NCBI GenBank assembly: GCA_035571835.1
Contig: DATNBU010000029.1
Span: 310,001 to 374,000 of the forward strand
DNA: 64,000 nt
Origin: Candidatus Limnocylindrales bacterium
GTDB taxonomy: Bacteria; Desulfobacterota; Binatia; UBA1149; CAITLU01
Direction of reading: 5' to 3'
In this document: one piece after another, positions 1 through 8,966 of the stretch
How the letters are laid out: each line of letters begins with the position of its first letter
Numbering within the stretch: position 1 is the stretch's first letter
Program-made: the position numbers and the translations under genes
Notes under the pieces: generated by a model
The model's input: the letters and a program-made list of their open reading frames with translations, nothing else
Database searches by the model: none
Told to the model about the DNA's origin: nothing

Positions 1-1
1 C

Positions 2-2368
2 CATCATCGTTTTTCGCTTCCCGCTGGTGTGGGCGCTGTCGTGCTCGCATCGATGGTATTCGCCGCTCCGGCGTTTGCTTTGACGTCGGCCGAAATCGGC
101 TGTCGCGACACCATCGCGAAGAGCACGGCCAAGTACGCCAAGCTCGTCTTCTCGACGATCGCGCGATGCCACGATGAGCGTGACTCAGGAGACCGGTCGT
201 TCTCGGTCGACTGCAACGCGGCCTCCCAGGCCGACAACCTGGGCAAGCTGGTGCGCGCTCGCAGCAAGGCGATCTCCAAGATCGTGGGCGCCTGCAGCGG
301 AGCCAGCGGCATTCTCGACCAGTATCCGGCGTGCCCGTCGCCCGCTTCGAGCGTCGACGACGGCGGGTCTACCCAGAACATCGACGACTTCGAGGAAGTG
401 GCGCGCTGCGAGCTGGCGCTCGTCGACGATGGGGTCGGCGACACCACATTCGACGCGATGGGCAACCCGCAGGAACGGCTGCTCGATGCCGTGATCCGCT
501 GCCAGCTCGGTCTCGGACGCGGAACGAGCTCGCTGATGCGCGCGTACTACGGACAGCGGCGCAAATGTCAGCGCACCAGCGACTCCGACGGCGGCGCAGC
601 CGCCTATTCGTGCGATGGCGCAGACCCCGACGGAAAAATCCTCGCCGCACAGGCCAAACTCGGCGATACGGTCTTCGAGCTCTGCAACGACATCCCGGAA
701 GAGGAGCTCTTCAAGCTTCACGCCTGCAGCAACTCGGCTGACGGGCTTGCCACCTGTGCTCAGGACGCAACCGACCTTCACGGCTCCGAGCTCATCAAGG
801 ACGCCTACGAGCTTCCCGAGCCCGCGAGCACGACGACGACAACCACTACGACTACCACGACCGCTCCGGGATGCGGCTCGACGTTCCCGACATGCGGAGG
901 CGACTGTGCCGCCGGATCGTTCTGCACGAACACCGGAACGCAGTGCGAATGCGTCGTCGGCAGCGGAGCATGCGCGCCGGCCACCGTCCTTCGTCATCTG
1001 AATGCACGCTACGGCGACCCGTACCCGTCGTCGGTAACGCAGCTCAGCACCGGCTGGACCGGCAAGACGCACGTCGTCGACGTCCCCGACGAATCGTTCG
1101 ACGCCGTCGACATCAACTGCGACAGTAACTGCGACAACTGCCAGATCTCCCTGAACCGCAGGGCGGGAGATCCGACCACCAACTGCCGGTGCGCATCCAA
1201 TCCGCGCACGCCGTGCAACGCCGTCAACGCGCCGGATCCGGTCTGCGGCGGCGTCAATCCGATCTGCAACTGCTACTTCGGACCGGGACTCGCGATCTCC
1301 TCGGGCGGCACGCCGGTCTGCGTGCTCAACCAGATTCGCGAGGACTACAGCGGTACCGTCCAGTTCCGCGAAGGCGCCTACAGCGACGTGATCAAGCTGT
1401 CGTCGCTCGTGCACCTCGGCATCAGCCAGACGGCGCCGTGCCCGACGTGTGACGGCGACACGACGTCCAACGACGGAGTGCGCGACGGTACGTGCAACGG
1501 CGGCCTGCAGAACGGCCAGACCTGCGACGTCAACGGCGAGCACGCGTCATTCGGGCCGACGAGCTTCGACTGCCCGCCGGCGGCCTCGACAAACATCAGC
1601 GGAACGGGCCTGCAGATCGCTCTCAACCTGAGCAGCGAGCCGCAGAGCCTGACCGCGGCGCTGCCGTGCGACGCGCCGGCCGGCGAGCTCTGCCCGTGCC
1701 GAGTCTGCACCGGCAACTCGCAGCTCGGCTGCACGTCCAACGCGGACTGCGCAGCCGAAGGCGCCGGAAACTGCACTGCGGGCGGCGACGTCGGCATCCA
1801 GCCGAACGCCTGCACCGACGGAGTCTGCAGCTCCGAGGGCCTGTGCGAAGCGGGACCGGTCGATCACTACTGCGACGGCGTCGTCCACAGGGATGGCCGC
1901 GGCTACATCGCATGCACGACCCAGGCCGACTGCTCGGCACTGAACGCGGGCAGCTGCTCGGTACTCGACCTGCGGCGCTGCTTCACCGATCCGATCACGG
2001 TCGAAGGTAACGCCGACATCTACAATCCGGTCACCGGTGGAATCTTCTGCATCCCGGCGACCACGAACATCGCGGTCAACCAGACAGCCGGCCTGCCCGG
2101 ACCGGGTACGGTCAACCTCGACTTCGATGCGGATGTGCGCTGCCAGAGCGACGTCGACCAGGTCTACGACTTCCCGAACGGCGATGCCTGTCCGAGTGTC
2201 GTTACCACGACGACCACGACCACGACGACCGTGACGCTGCCGCTGCCTCCGTGCACTTCGAACACTGCCCCGGCGGTGTTCCCGGTCTGCGGCGGAACGT
2301 GCCCGGGACTTCTGGTCTGCGCTCCGACGCTGGTTCAGACATGCGCCTGCCAGAGTGCGGGACTGTGA
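2..2368 (+). CDS. Secreted Cys-rich protein with two poly-Thr linkers (5' end outside window)
   Basis: The frame is open back to the left edge, so the true start lies outside. The first visible residues form a hydrophobic signal-peptide core ending in APAFA, and a start at the GTG at 29 would lack the basic n-region. Order of parts: a helical Cys-containing domain of about 240 residues, a run of 11 Thr (codons near 829-861), a Cys-dense domain with many C-x(2-6)-C pairs, a second Thr run (2201-2233) and a short Cys-rich tail. The middle and C-terminal parts share landmarks with the next gene (SGWTG/STGWTG, C-[ND]-CYFG, a GTPVCV/GTPACI stretch, FC[IV]P then AGLPGP), so the two are tandem paralogues. 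No enzymatic motif is visible. Thr runs are probably extended, possibly O-glycosylated linkers (inference). The role is unknown; an exported, disulfide-stabilised surface protein is likely. Confidence 0.8.
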   Translation, partial: HHRFSLPAGVGAVVLASMVFAAPAFALTSAEIGCRDTIAKSTAKYAKLVFSTIARCHDERDSGDRSFSVDCNAASQADNLGKLVRARSKAISKIVGACSGASGILDQYPACPSPASSVDDGGSTQNIDDFEEVARCELALVDDGVGDTTFDAMGNPQERLLDAVIRCQLGLGRGTSSLMRAYYGQRRKCQRTSDSDGGAAAYSCDGADPDGKILAAQAKLGDTVFELCNDIPEEELFKLHACSNSADGLATCAQDATDLHGSELIKDAYELPEPASTTTTTTTTTTTAPGCGSTFPTCGGDCAAGSFCTNTGTQCECVVGSGACAPATVLRHLNARYGDPYPSSVTQLSTGWTGKTHVVDVPDESFDAVDINCDSNCDNCQISLNRRAGDPTTNCRCASNPRTPCNAVNAPDPVCGGVNPICNCYFGPGLAISSGGTPVCVLNQIREDYSGTVQFREGAYSDVIKLSSLVHLGISQTAPCPTCDGDTTSNDGVRDGTCNGGLQNGQTCDVNGEHASFGPTSFDCPPAASTNISGTGLQIALNLSSEPQSLTAALPCDAPAGELCPCRVCTGNSQLGCTSNADCAAEGAGNCTAGGDVGIQPNACTDGVCSSEGLCEAGPVDHYCDGVVHRDGRGYIACTTQADCSALNAGSCSVLDLRRCFTDPITVEGNADIYNPVTGGIFCIPATTNIAVNQTAGLPGPGTVNLDFDADVRCQSDVDQVYDFPNGDACPSVVTTTTTTTTTVTLPLPPCTSNTAPAVFPVCGGTCPGLLVCAPTLVQTCACQSAGL

Positions 2369-2376
2369 GGGCTGTC

Positions 2377-4827
2377 ATGAGCAACTCGACAAGAAACTCA
2401 GAGACTCGTTCTTTGGCTGGTCGCTCGTCGCGGATCACCCTGGCCCTTGCGGCAGCCATCGTCGTCGCAACCACCGGCGTGGCGAATGCCGCTCTTCCCG
2501 CGAACGTGGTCGCGTGCCGCGCTGCGATCGGGAAAAACGCCACCAAGCTCGGAAAGGCTGCGATTCGTGCGGTGAGCAGTTGCCACAGCGCGCGCGATTC
2601 GAACGCCGGCATGGCCGGCGTCGACTGCAACGACCTGACGGCGGCCGACACCAAGTTGCTCGTCTCCAAGGCACAGACCAAGTTCAAAAGCGCCGTGGTC
2701 GCCAAGTGTGCGGGCGTCACGCCGGCCGATGCGCTGTATTCCTCGTGCCCGGGCGACTGCGCGTCGGACGTCCCTTCGCTCGACGGCATGGGCGACGTGG
2801 CCGACTGCATCATCTGCATCACGCGTGATCAGGTGGAAGGGCTGAGCGAGACGATTCACGGTACGCCTTCCACGCCGCTCGCCGGCGCCACTCGCGCGTG
2901 CGAGACGACGGTCGGAAAGGCCAGCTCGAAGCTGTTCAATGCGGTCCTTCGCGACGTGGCCGCGTGCGAAGCGCTCGAGGAAGCGGCCGGCGGAGAGTCG
3001 GCCGACTACTGCACGCTGCAGGCGTTCCCCAGCAACAGAGCCGAAGATGCGCTGTTCGATGCGGAAAACGCGATCGTCGAAGCCTGCGATCTCGCGTCGT
3101 TTGCCGGCCTCGACGGCTGCGCCGATTCGCAGTTCGGCATCGCCGAATGCACCGGCGAAGAGACCCTCACATCGACGCAGGAGCTCGCGCTCGGAGTCTT
3201 CGCGCTGGAGACCCTGGCGACGACCACGACCACCACGTCGACGACCACCACCACGACGCTCCCGCCGCCTGATCCGCAGTGTCCGGACGTCGGCGAGCTC
3301 GTGCTGTATGCGCGGGACTCGAACACCCCGTGCTCGACCAACGCCGAATGCGCCGCACCGCGTACCTGCGATCCGGTGGCCGCGATCTGCAAGAGCCCGT
3401 CGGATCTCGACAGCGGCTGGACGGGACACGCTCACGATTCCGACCTCGACAGCGCCGTGATCACGCGCTCGCGGCTGGTCTGTCCGGGACCGGCACCGGT
3501 GTGCGGCATGTGTTACATCGCCGGCGTCGACCCGTCGTTCAACGTGTGCCGATGCTCGAACAATACCCGGACCGTCTGTGACGAACCGTTCGCGGCCGAC
3601 GCGGACGATTGCGGCGGCGCGACCTGCGATTGTTACTTCGGCGCGCCGATCCCGCTCTCGTCGGCCGGTACCCCGGCATGCATCGTGAACCGCTACGCCG
3701 AGGACATCACCGGAACGGTCAACCTCGACGCGGGATCCTCGGACATCGGGGCCCGCCTGCGCACGCAGGTGTTCCTCGGAATCACGACGACCCAGCCGTG
3801 TCCGATCTGCGGCGGCCGCTGCAGCAACGACACGACGAAGGTCTGCATCATCGACAGCGACTGCGGCGCAGGAAACACGTGTACGGCCGACGTTCCCAAT
3901 GACGGAGTGCGCAACGGCATCTGCTTCAAGGGAACCAACACCGGACTGTCGTGCGACGTGATGGGTCTCAACCCGTCGTTCCCGGCCATTCCGGGTGGAG
4001 CGATCGGCGGCGGTGGATACAGTCTCGACTGCATGCCGAGCCCCGGCATCAACATCTCGGGACAGGGCCTTGCACTGCACGTTACGCAGACCACCGGCAC
4101 CTCCGTGTTGAATGCGACCCTGCCGTGCGAAGGCGGCCAGTGCCCATGCCTGGTCTGCTCGGCGAAAGAGGAAGAAGCGTGCAACTCGAACGCCGATTGC
4201 ACGGGCGCTTCCTGCTCGAACGCGGCGGACTTCGCGTGCACGCAGGACAGCCAGTGCCAGAACCTGAACATCGGCCCGTGCACGCCGATTCACCGCTGCT
4301 CGCTCGAGACCAACAAGACCTGCACGACGAACTCCGATTGCCTGCACTTCGATGGTGGCAGCTGCGCTCCGTCGACGTGCTCGACATTCGGCAGCACCGG
4401 CGTGCCGCCGCAGCCGAACGGCTGCAACAGCGGGCTTTGCGAGGCCCTTCCGGGCGGCGACGAAGCCCAGTGCGCAACGGGCCCGGACGACAAGACGTGT
4501 GACGGCCTGGTGCGCGCCGACGGCACCGGCATCCTCAGTTGTCTCAGCAACTCGGACTGCCAGGCGAACAATCCGCTCAACGGGAACTGCACGCTGACGC
4601 ACAGGCGCAAGTGCTTCCTCGACTCGATCGTCGCGCACGGCGTGGCGAGCACCGAGTTCCCGGTCGGAGCCGCGACGTTCTGCGTGCCGCCGACCGCGAA
4701 CGGATCGATCAACCAGGTTGCCGGACTGCCAGGACCGACGCGCGTCGTGAACCAGGGCGCGTCCAGGGCGTTCTGCGCCGGCAATCACGCGATAGAGTAC
4801 GACCCGGGAACGGGCGGCTGTCCGTAA
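2377..4827 (+). CDS. Secreted Cys-rich protein with a poly-Thr linker (paralogue of previous gene)
   Basis: The start is the ATG 8 bases after the previous stop; it gives an 816-residue protein with a clear signal peptide (basic n-region, hydrophobic core, cleavage near ANA/ALP). A longer in-frame start would have no signal peptide. The N-terminal region of about 280 residues is helical with spaced Cys pairs. A Thr/Ser run (3217-3261) follows, then a Cys-rich region of about 530 residues alternating with stretches that match the upstream paralogue. Several CxSNxDC-type units recur (for example CNSNADC, CTTNSDC, CLSNSDC) and look like short disulfide-bonded modules. It lacks the second Thr linker and tail of its neighbour. 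The two genes are probably co-transcribed and end at the hairpins just downstream. No function can be assigned beyond an exported structural or adhesive protein. Confidence 0.82.
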   Translation: MSNSTRNSETRSLAGRSSRITLALAAAIVVATTGVANAALPANVVACRAAIGKNATKLGKAAIRAVSSCHSARDSNAGMAGVDCNDLTAADTKLLVSKAQTKFKSAVVAKCAGVTPADALYSSCPGDCASDVPSLDGMGDVADCIICITRDQVEGLSETIHGTPSTPLAGATRACETTVGKASSKLFNAVLRDVAACEALEEAAGGESADYCTLQAFPSNRAEDALFDAENAIVEACDLASFAGLDGCADSQFGIAECTGEETLTSTQELALGVFALETLATTTTTTSTTTTTTLPPPDPQCPDVGELVLYARDSNTPCSTNAECAAPRTCDPVAAICKSPSDLDSGWTGHAHDSDLDSAVITRSRLVCPGPAPVCGMCYIAGVDPSFNVCRCSNNTRTVCDEPFAADADDCGGATCDCYFGAPIPLSSAGTPACIVNRYAEDITGTVNLDAGSSDIGARLRTQVFLGITTTQPCPICGGRCSNDTTKVCIIDSDCGAGNTCTADVPNDGVRNGICFKGTNTGLSCDVMGLNPSFPAIPGGAIGGGGYSLDCMPSPGINISGQGLALHVTQTTGTSVLNATLPCEGGQCPCLVCSAKEEEACNSNADCTGASCSNAADFACTQDSQCQNLNIGPCTPIHRCSLETNKTCTTNSDCLHFDGGSCAPSTCSTFGSTGVPPQPNGCNSGLCEALPGGDEAQCATGPDDKTCDGLVRADGTGILSCLSNSDCQANNPLNGNCTLTHRRKCFLDSIVAHGVASTEFPVGAATFCVPPTANGSINQVAGLPGPTRVVNQGASRAFCAGNHAIEYDPGTGGCP

Positions 4828-4846
4828 ACAGAACCGGGTTCAGGCA

Positions 4847-4882
4847 ACCCTTCGCGAGCGCACCGCGAGCGGCGCGAAGGGT
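4847..4882 (+). terminator. Perfect hairpin downstream of the Cys-rich gene pair
   Basis: The arms ACCCTTCGCG (4847-4856) and CGCGAAGGGT (4873-4882) pair over 10 bp with a 16-base loop. It begins 20 bases after the stop at 4827. No T-run follows, so alone it may only stabilise the 3' end. Confidence 0.5.
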
Positions 4883-4885
4883 ACG

Positions 4886-4943
4886 ACCCGGGGGCAGGCG
4901 AGTGTCGCGAAAGCGCACTTGCTTTGCCCCCGGGTTATTTTTT
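4886..4943 (+). terminator. Rho-independent terminator, long hairpin with GAAA loop
   Basis: ACCCGGGGGCA (4886-4896) pairs with TGCCCCCGGGT (4925-4935). Inside it, a nearly perfect second helix closes on CGC-GAAA-GCG, a GNRA tetraloop. A T-rich run (4936-4943) follows directly. This is a strong plus-strand terminator for the two Cys-rich genes and separates them from the convergent gene ending at 4968. Confidence 0.85.
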
Positions 4944-4967
4944 GAGCGGGCCGACGTTCGACGTCGT

Positions 4968-5903
4968 TCAGCGTTTGTCGAGGTGCGCGGACGGCGCAAC
5001 CGATACCTGGCGGCCGCGATTTCCTTCGATACGGCAATCGACGAGGCGCGCGGATGATTGGTCGAGGACGACAACGCCGGCGTCCCCGTTTCCCGCGATG
5101 AGCGATCCGCGCAGATCGACATCGCCGTCGAGCCCGGCGCGCACTCCGTCGCCGTTCGGTGCGGGCTCGCCCGGATCGCGCCCGTTGGCCAGCACGAAAA
5201 CGTCGGTGGCTTCGACGCTCGCTGCCGACGCACCGATCCCCTTGTCGTAGTTGCCGGCGACGACGACGTCCTCGAGGATCGCATGCGAACGGCGGCTGGC
5301 TGTCACGCCGTCGCGATTGCCGATGGCGACACTCCGCACGATCGTCGCCCGCGAATCCGAAAAGACCAGGACCCCTTTCCCTTTGGTGCGGAAACCGTTG
5401 CCCATCAGGATCGACCGCTCGATCGTGACGGGGCCTGCTCCGTCGGAGATTCCGATGCCGTCGTCGAGGTTGTCGACCGAGTGGATGTCCTCGATACGGA
5501 CTCCGGACGTTCGCGGACCGCGGACGGCGATGCCGTCGAGCAGGAATCCCGTGATGCGCAGGTTGCGCACCGTGATGCGCGGGCCGGCGATGACCAGCCC
5601 GTCACAGCCCTTCTTGCGCCCGCCGCGCTCGCAGCGCTCGCCTTCGCGCAGCGTCGCGCCTCCGCCGTCGACGACGGTTCCGGTCGCACGGAGAGCCGGG
5701 AGCTCGCGTTCGAGCATGATCATCACGCCGGACCCGCCGCGGATCTCGATCGTCGATCCCGGCTCGTCGTTGGCGCGCTCGATGGCGTCGCGCAGCGTGC
5801 CGGCACCCTCGTCGGCGTCCGACGTGACGTCGATCGTCGCAGCAACCGCTGGACGCGCGGCCAGCAGGACGACGAGCGCAGTCGCGAGGACCCCCGGATT
5901 CAC
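4968..5903 (-). CDS. Secreted right-handed parallel beta-helix protein
   Basis: The 311-residue protein starts at a GTG that overlaps the upstream SDR stop by four bases (GTGA), so translation is probably coupled. Residues 1-21 are a signal peptide (cleavage near AVA/ATID). The body has the 20-25 residue rhythm of parallel beta-helix (PbH1) repeats: turns such as ITGFLLDGIAVRG, IGISDGAGPVTI, SVAIGNRDGV and VAGNYDKGIG stack in register. The opening stretch with TLRDAI is typical of the first coils of polymorphic outer-membrane or CSLREA-type proteins. No catalytic residues of a pectate lyase can be pinpointed, so carbohydrate binding or an extracellular structural role is as likely as lyase activity. 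It is last in a unit with a PPOX protein and an SDR; the functional link is unclear. Confidence 0.75.
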   Translation of the reverse strand: MNPGVLATALVVLLAARPAVAATIDVTSDADEGAGTLRDAIERANDEPGSTIEIRGGSGVMIMLERELPALRATGTVVDGGGATLREGERCERGGRKKGCDGLVIAGPRITVRNLRITGFLLDGIAVRGPRTSGVRIEDIHSVDNLDDGIGISDGAGPVTIERSILMGNGFRTKGKGVLVFSDSRATIVRSVAIGNRDGVTASRRSHAILEDVVVAGNYDKGIGASAASVEATDVFVLANGRDPGEPAPNGDGVRAGLDGDVDLRGSLIAGNGDAGVVVLDQSSARLVDCRIEGNRGRQVSVAPSAHLDKR

Positions 5904-6736
5904 TGCGACATGTAGATGCCGCCGTTCGGCGAAAGCACCTGGCCGGTGACGAACGTCGAATCCGGTCCGGCCAGGAACAGCGCTGCGGCGGCAATCTCGT
6001 CGGCCGTGCCGAGCCGCCCGAGCGGGGTCTGCATGGCGATCAGCCGTTTCTGCTCCTCTTCGAGCGGCGACAAGAGCGGCGTGTCGATGTAGCCCGGTGC
6101 AATTGCATTGATCAGCACGCCGTAGCTTGCCGCCTCCCGCGCGGTCGAACGTGTGAAGGCGAGGATCGCACCTTTGGCTGCGCAGTAGTCCGGGGCGCCC
6201 TGAAGTGACGCGGTGCCCATGATCGAGCCCATGTTGATGATGCGTCCGCCCTGCCCTCGCCCGCGCATTCTCGGAAGCGCTTCACGCGTGCAGTAGAACG
6301 TGCCGTAGACATGGATGCGCATCATGCGATCGAACATCTCGTCGCTGATGCGATCGATAAGGTCGAGGTGCGTGGAAACCTTGCCGTCGGTCATCAGCTC
6401 GGCCAGCTGGGCCTGGCCCTTCGACTGCACTGCGTCCAGATAGTCGGGATTGGTGTGAATGATGCCGGCGTTGTTGACCAGCACGTCGACCTCGCCGAGC
6501 TTGTCTTCGAACGTCGCGAACGCATCTTTGACCGACGCCGAGCTGGCGACGTCGCAGCGGATCGCGATCGAGCCCGGCGTCGACGTCGCGCATTCGGCAG
6601 CGACCCGCGTGGCGCTTGCGAGATCGATATCGGTGACCGCAATGCGCGCGCCTTCGGCGGCGAACAGGCGACAGATGGCAGCGCCGAGCCCCGAGCCCGC
6701 GCCGGTCACGAAGATATTCTTGCCGGTGAGCTTCAT
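5900..6736 (-). CDS. Short-chain dehydrogenase/reductase (SDR)
   Basis: It is a classical SDR of 278 residues. The nucleotide-binding TGAGSGLG sits at residues 11-18, NNAG at 88-91, catalytic Ser in INMGS at about 171, and the YxxxK pair at Tyr184/Lys188. The start chosen is the ATG whose A is the last base of the upstream TGA (TGATG), giving the usual MKLxGKxxxVTG opening; an in-frame start 24 bases upstream lies inside the neighbouring gene. Between NNAG and the next core helix there is an insertion of about 25 residues (about 98-135), longer than in common SDRs, which may shape substrate binding. Substrate is not predictable; lipid or steroid hydroxyls would suit the wider gene content, but this is inference. 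Confidence 0.88.
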   Translation of the reverse strand: MKLTGKNIFVTGAGSGLGAAICRLFAAEGARIAVTDIDLASATRVAAECATSTPGSIAIRCDVASSASVKDAFATFEDKLGEVDVLVNNAGIIHTNPDYLDAVQSKGQAQLAELMTDGKVSTHLDLIDRISDEMFDRMMRIHVYGTFYCTREALPRMRGRGQGGRIINMGSIMGTASLQGAPDYCAAKGAILAFTRSTAREAASYGVLINAIAPGYIDTPLLSPLEEEQKRLIAMQTPLGRLGTADEIAAAALFLAGPDSTFVTGQVLSPNGGIYMSQ

Positions 6737-7161
6737 CAGAATCCTTTCCCGTAGTCCCACGTGTAACGGCTCGTGACCGTGAGCTCGAGTAGCACGGACT
6801 CTTCGGCAGTGTCCTCGGTTGCTGCGAGATAGGCCGCGCCCGTTTCCTCGCCAAGATAGTGCACGGCCGTGCGGCGGCGGATGCCGTCGTCGGCAGGCAG
6901 CTCACGCGCGGTGCCGTGAAGGATGGCGCCGCGATACGGCGCAACGCGCGTATCGACCGTGAGCGACACGTTGGGGTTGCCGCGGATGTTACGGACTTTC
7001 TTCGAATCGCGGCCGACGTGTACATGGATCCTGTCGCCGTCGGCTTCGAACCAGATCGGCGAGCCCTCCGGCTTTCCGGCCGCGTCCACCGTGCAGAGCA
7101 CGCCGACTTCCGGCGCGGCGAGCAGCTCGCCGAGCTCCTTTTTCGTCAATGTTCCGGGCAT
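6736..7161 (-). CDS. PPOX-family (pyridoxamine phosphate oxidase-like) flavin/F420-binding protein
   Basis: The 141-residue protein has the split-barrel pattern of the PPOX superfamily: a short N-terminal helix (LTKKELGELLAAP), a strand pair with G-x-P-x-GSPIWFE, VRNIRGNPNVSLTVD, and a final strand with YTWDYGKGF. Members bind FMN or coenzyme F420 and reduce small molecules; which cofactor is used cannot be read here. A clear GGAGG lies 9 bases before the ATG. It is first in the unit with the SDR (1-base overlap) and beta-helix genes, so it may supply a redox partner step to the SDR. Confidence 0.82.
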   Translation of the reverse strand: MPGTLTKKELGELLAAPEVGVLCTVDAAGKPEGSPIWFEADGDRIHVHVGRDSKKVRNIRGNPNVSLTVDTRVAPYRGAILHGTARELPADDGIRRRTAVHYLGEETGAAYLAATEDTAEESVLLELTVTSRYTWDYGKGF

Positions 7162-7213
7162 TGCGTCGGTCCTCCTGTTTCGGGCCGGCGAGGACCCTAA
7201 CCCGCGGCGGCCG

Positions 7214-8014
7214 TCAGGTCACGTAACGCACGATTGCAGTCGCGTTGTCGCTTCCGCCCAGTGCGGCTGCGGTCCGAACCATCTCGACTGCGGCCGTCGC
7301 CGCGTCGGACGATTCGCCGAGAATCCTGCTGATCTCGGCGGCAGGCACGGTTTCGGAAACTCCATCGGTGAACGCGAGCACGACATCGCCCGGCTCGAGC
7401 GACCACGTGTGGCATTCGGCCTGGTAACCGCCCGGCAGCCCGACCACTTCGCGAACGAGGTTGCGCGACGGATGTCGTCGCGCCTCGTCGGCCGTCAGTA
7501 CGCCTTCGCGAACCATATCGCCTGCAAAATTCTGATCGATCGTCTCCTGCACCATGCGGCCGAGGCGCCACAGTGCAGCGCGGCTGTCGCCGATCTGCAG
7601 CACCGTCGCCCGAAGTCCGTCGATGAGCACGATGACGAGCGTCGTCGCCATTCCGCGCAGCTGCGGGTATCGCTCGGACGCTTCGATGAGCACCTGCTGG
7701 GCTTCGGCCGCGGCTTCGTGCGCCGTACGGCGGAGCCCGGCTTCGATGCTCTCGGGTGTATTCGCGACCGGCGGATCGGCGGCAGTCGACGCGAGAAACT
7801 GCGATGCTGCGGCGACGGCGAGCGTCGATGCGATGTCGCCGGCCGGCAGGCCGCCGAGACCGTCGGCGACGATCAGCGCCGACGCGTCCTCGGAAATCCA
7901 GAACGCGTCCTCATTGCGCTCCCGGACCGGCCCGATGTCGGTTGCACCTCCGCAACCCGGCCCGCGCTCCAGACGCGCGGCGCGGTGGCTCGCGACTCCG
8001 CGGTCATCGTCCAT
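7214..8014 (-). CDS. PP2C-family serine/threonine protein phosphatase
   Basis: The protein is 266 residues from the ATG at 8014; a longer reading would extend into the divergent upstream region and adds basic, non-conserved sequence. PP2C metal-binding motifs are present: RNEDAF (Asp at about 36), DGLGG (51-55), GDSRAALWR, FTDGVSE and the C-terminal GGSDNATAIV. This corresponds to the compact bacterial Stp/PrpC type that dephosphorylates Ser/Thr-phosphorylated proteins with Mn/Mg. No partner Hanks-type kinase is in the window. It diverges from the methyltransferase starting at 8106. Confidence 0.9.
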   Translation of the reverse strand: MDDDRGVASHRAARLERGPGCGGATDIGPVRERNEDAFWISEDASALIVADGLGGLPAGDIASTLAVAAASQFLASTAADPPVANTPESIEAGLRRTAHEAAAEAQQVLIEASERYPQLRGMATTLVIVLIDGLRATVLQIGDSRAALWRLGRMVQETIDQNFAGDMVREGVLTADEARRHPSRNLVREVVGLPGGYQAECHTWSLEPGDVVLAFTDGVSETVPAAEISRILGESSDAATAAVEMVRTAAALGGSDNATAIVRYVT

Positions 8015-8105
8015 GTGTCCGGAAGCTAGCCTCTTCCTGCGGGTTCGGATAGCGTCGCCGGCCTTCGCACGAAGTGCGCCCCAGGCGAGATCGAGGTCAT
8101 CCCGA

Positions 8106-8789
8106 GTGAAGCGAAAACCCATCAAGCCGCTGCTGCGCACAGCAGCCGGCGTCGTGCAGCAACTCCACCTGCGCAGCTATGAAGTCTACCAGCCCGTCGT
8201 CACGCCTTCCGGATATTCGGGCGGCGTCCGCGAATGCGAGGTGCGCTGGGACGCGATCGCCCCGGTGCTTGCCGCGACCGGCGCCAAAAGCCTCGTCGAT
8301 CTCGGCTGCTCGGAAGGATACTACGTGCTGCGCGCGGCCCGCGGCGGCCTGCCGTTCTGCGTGGGCGTCGATTTCGACCAGCGGCGCATGTTCACGTGCA
8401 CGAGCCAGATGGTGCTGCAGGACCTGCAGCATGCCGGCTTCCTGATGGCGCCGGTCGACGAAACCCTTCTCGACGGTCTGCCGAAATTCGACGCGGTGAT
8501 CTTCCTGTCGGTGATCCATCACATGATGTACCAGGAAGGCGTCGAGTACGCGCGCAAGATCCTGCGGCTGGTCGCATCGCGAACCGGCAAGGTCTGCTTC
8601 TTCGAGATGGGTCAGTCCGACGAGCACAAGGAGTCGTGGGCAAAGAAGATGCCCGACATGGGCAGCGATCCCCACGACTGGATCCGCCGCTTTGCGCTCG
8701 AGAACGGCTTCTCGCGCGCCGACAAGCTCTCGCAGCAGAGCTCGTTCGCCGGCGAAACTTCGCGCGCGCTGTTCGCGCTGTATCCGTAA
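8106..8789 (+). CDS. Class I SAM-dependent methyltransferase
   Basis: A GTG start with GAGG 9 bases upstream gives 227 residues. Motif I of SAM methyltransferases, LVDLGCSEGYY, lies at 63-73, followed by an acidic strand end (VGVDFD) and a motif near DAVIFLSVIHHM. The C-terminal part resembles proteins that methylate small molecules or tRNA wobble intermediates, but no defining motif fixes the substrate. An upstream in-frame extension overlaps the PP2C gene antisense and is rejected. It stands alone on the plus strand, followed after 177 bases by the importer operon. Confidence 0.75.
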   Translation: MKRKPIKPLLRTAAGVVQQLHLRSYEVYQPVVTPSGYSGGVRECEVRWDAIAPVLAATGAKSLVDLGCSEGYYVLRAARGGLPFCVGVDFDQRRMFTCTSQMVLQDLQHAGFLMAPVDETLLDGLPKFDAVIFLSVIHHMMYQEGVEYARKILRLVASRTGKVCFFEMGQSDEHKESWAKKMPDMGSDPHDWIRRFALENGFSRADKLSQQSSFAGETSRALFALYP

Positions 8790-8966
8790 ACTCTGTTAGC
8801 GCTCTGTCCGTAAGAACCATTCCGCCGCGCGCTTCGAATGACGGGCCACTCCGGCGGGCGCTCGGCCGTGCCCGTGTGCGTCGTGCGAAGCGGGAGTGCA
8901 ATGCACCGCCCGGGCTTGCATGAAGCACCCGCGACCGTGAATAACGTTCCACGAGGTGACCGGAAG

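Noticed and set aside
829-861. Frameshift or assembly slip at the poly-Thr tracts
   Set aside because: The frame is kept through all three tracts and codons are mixed, so they look like genuine linkers.
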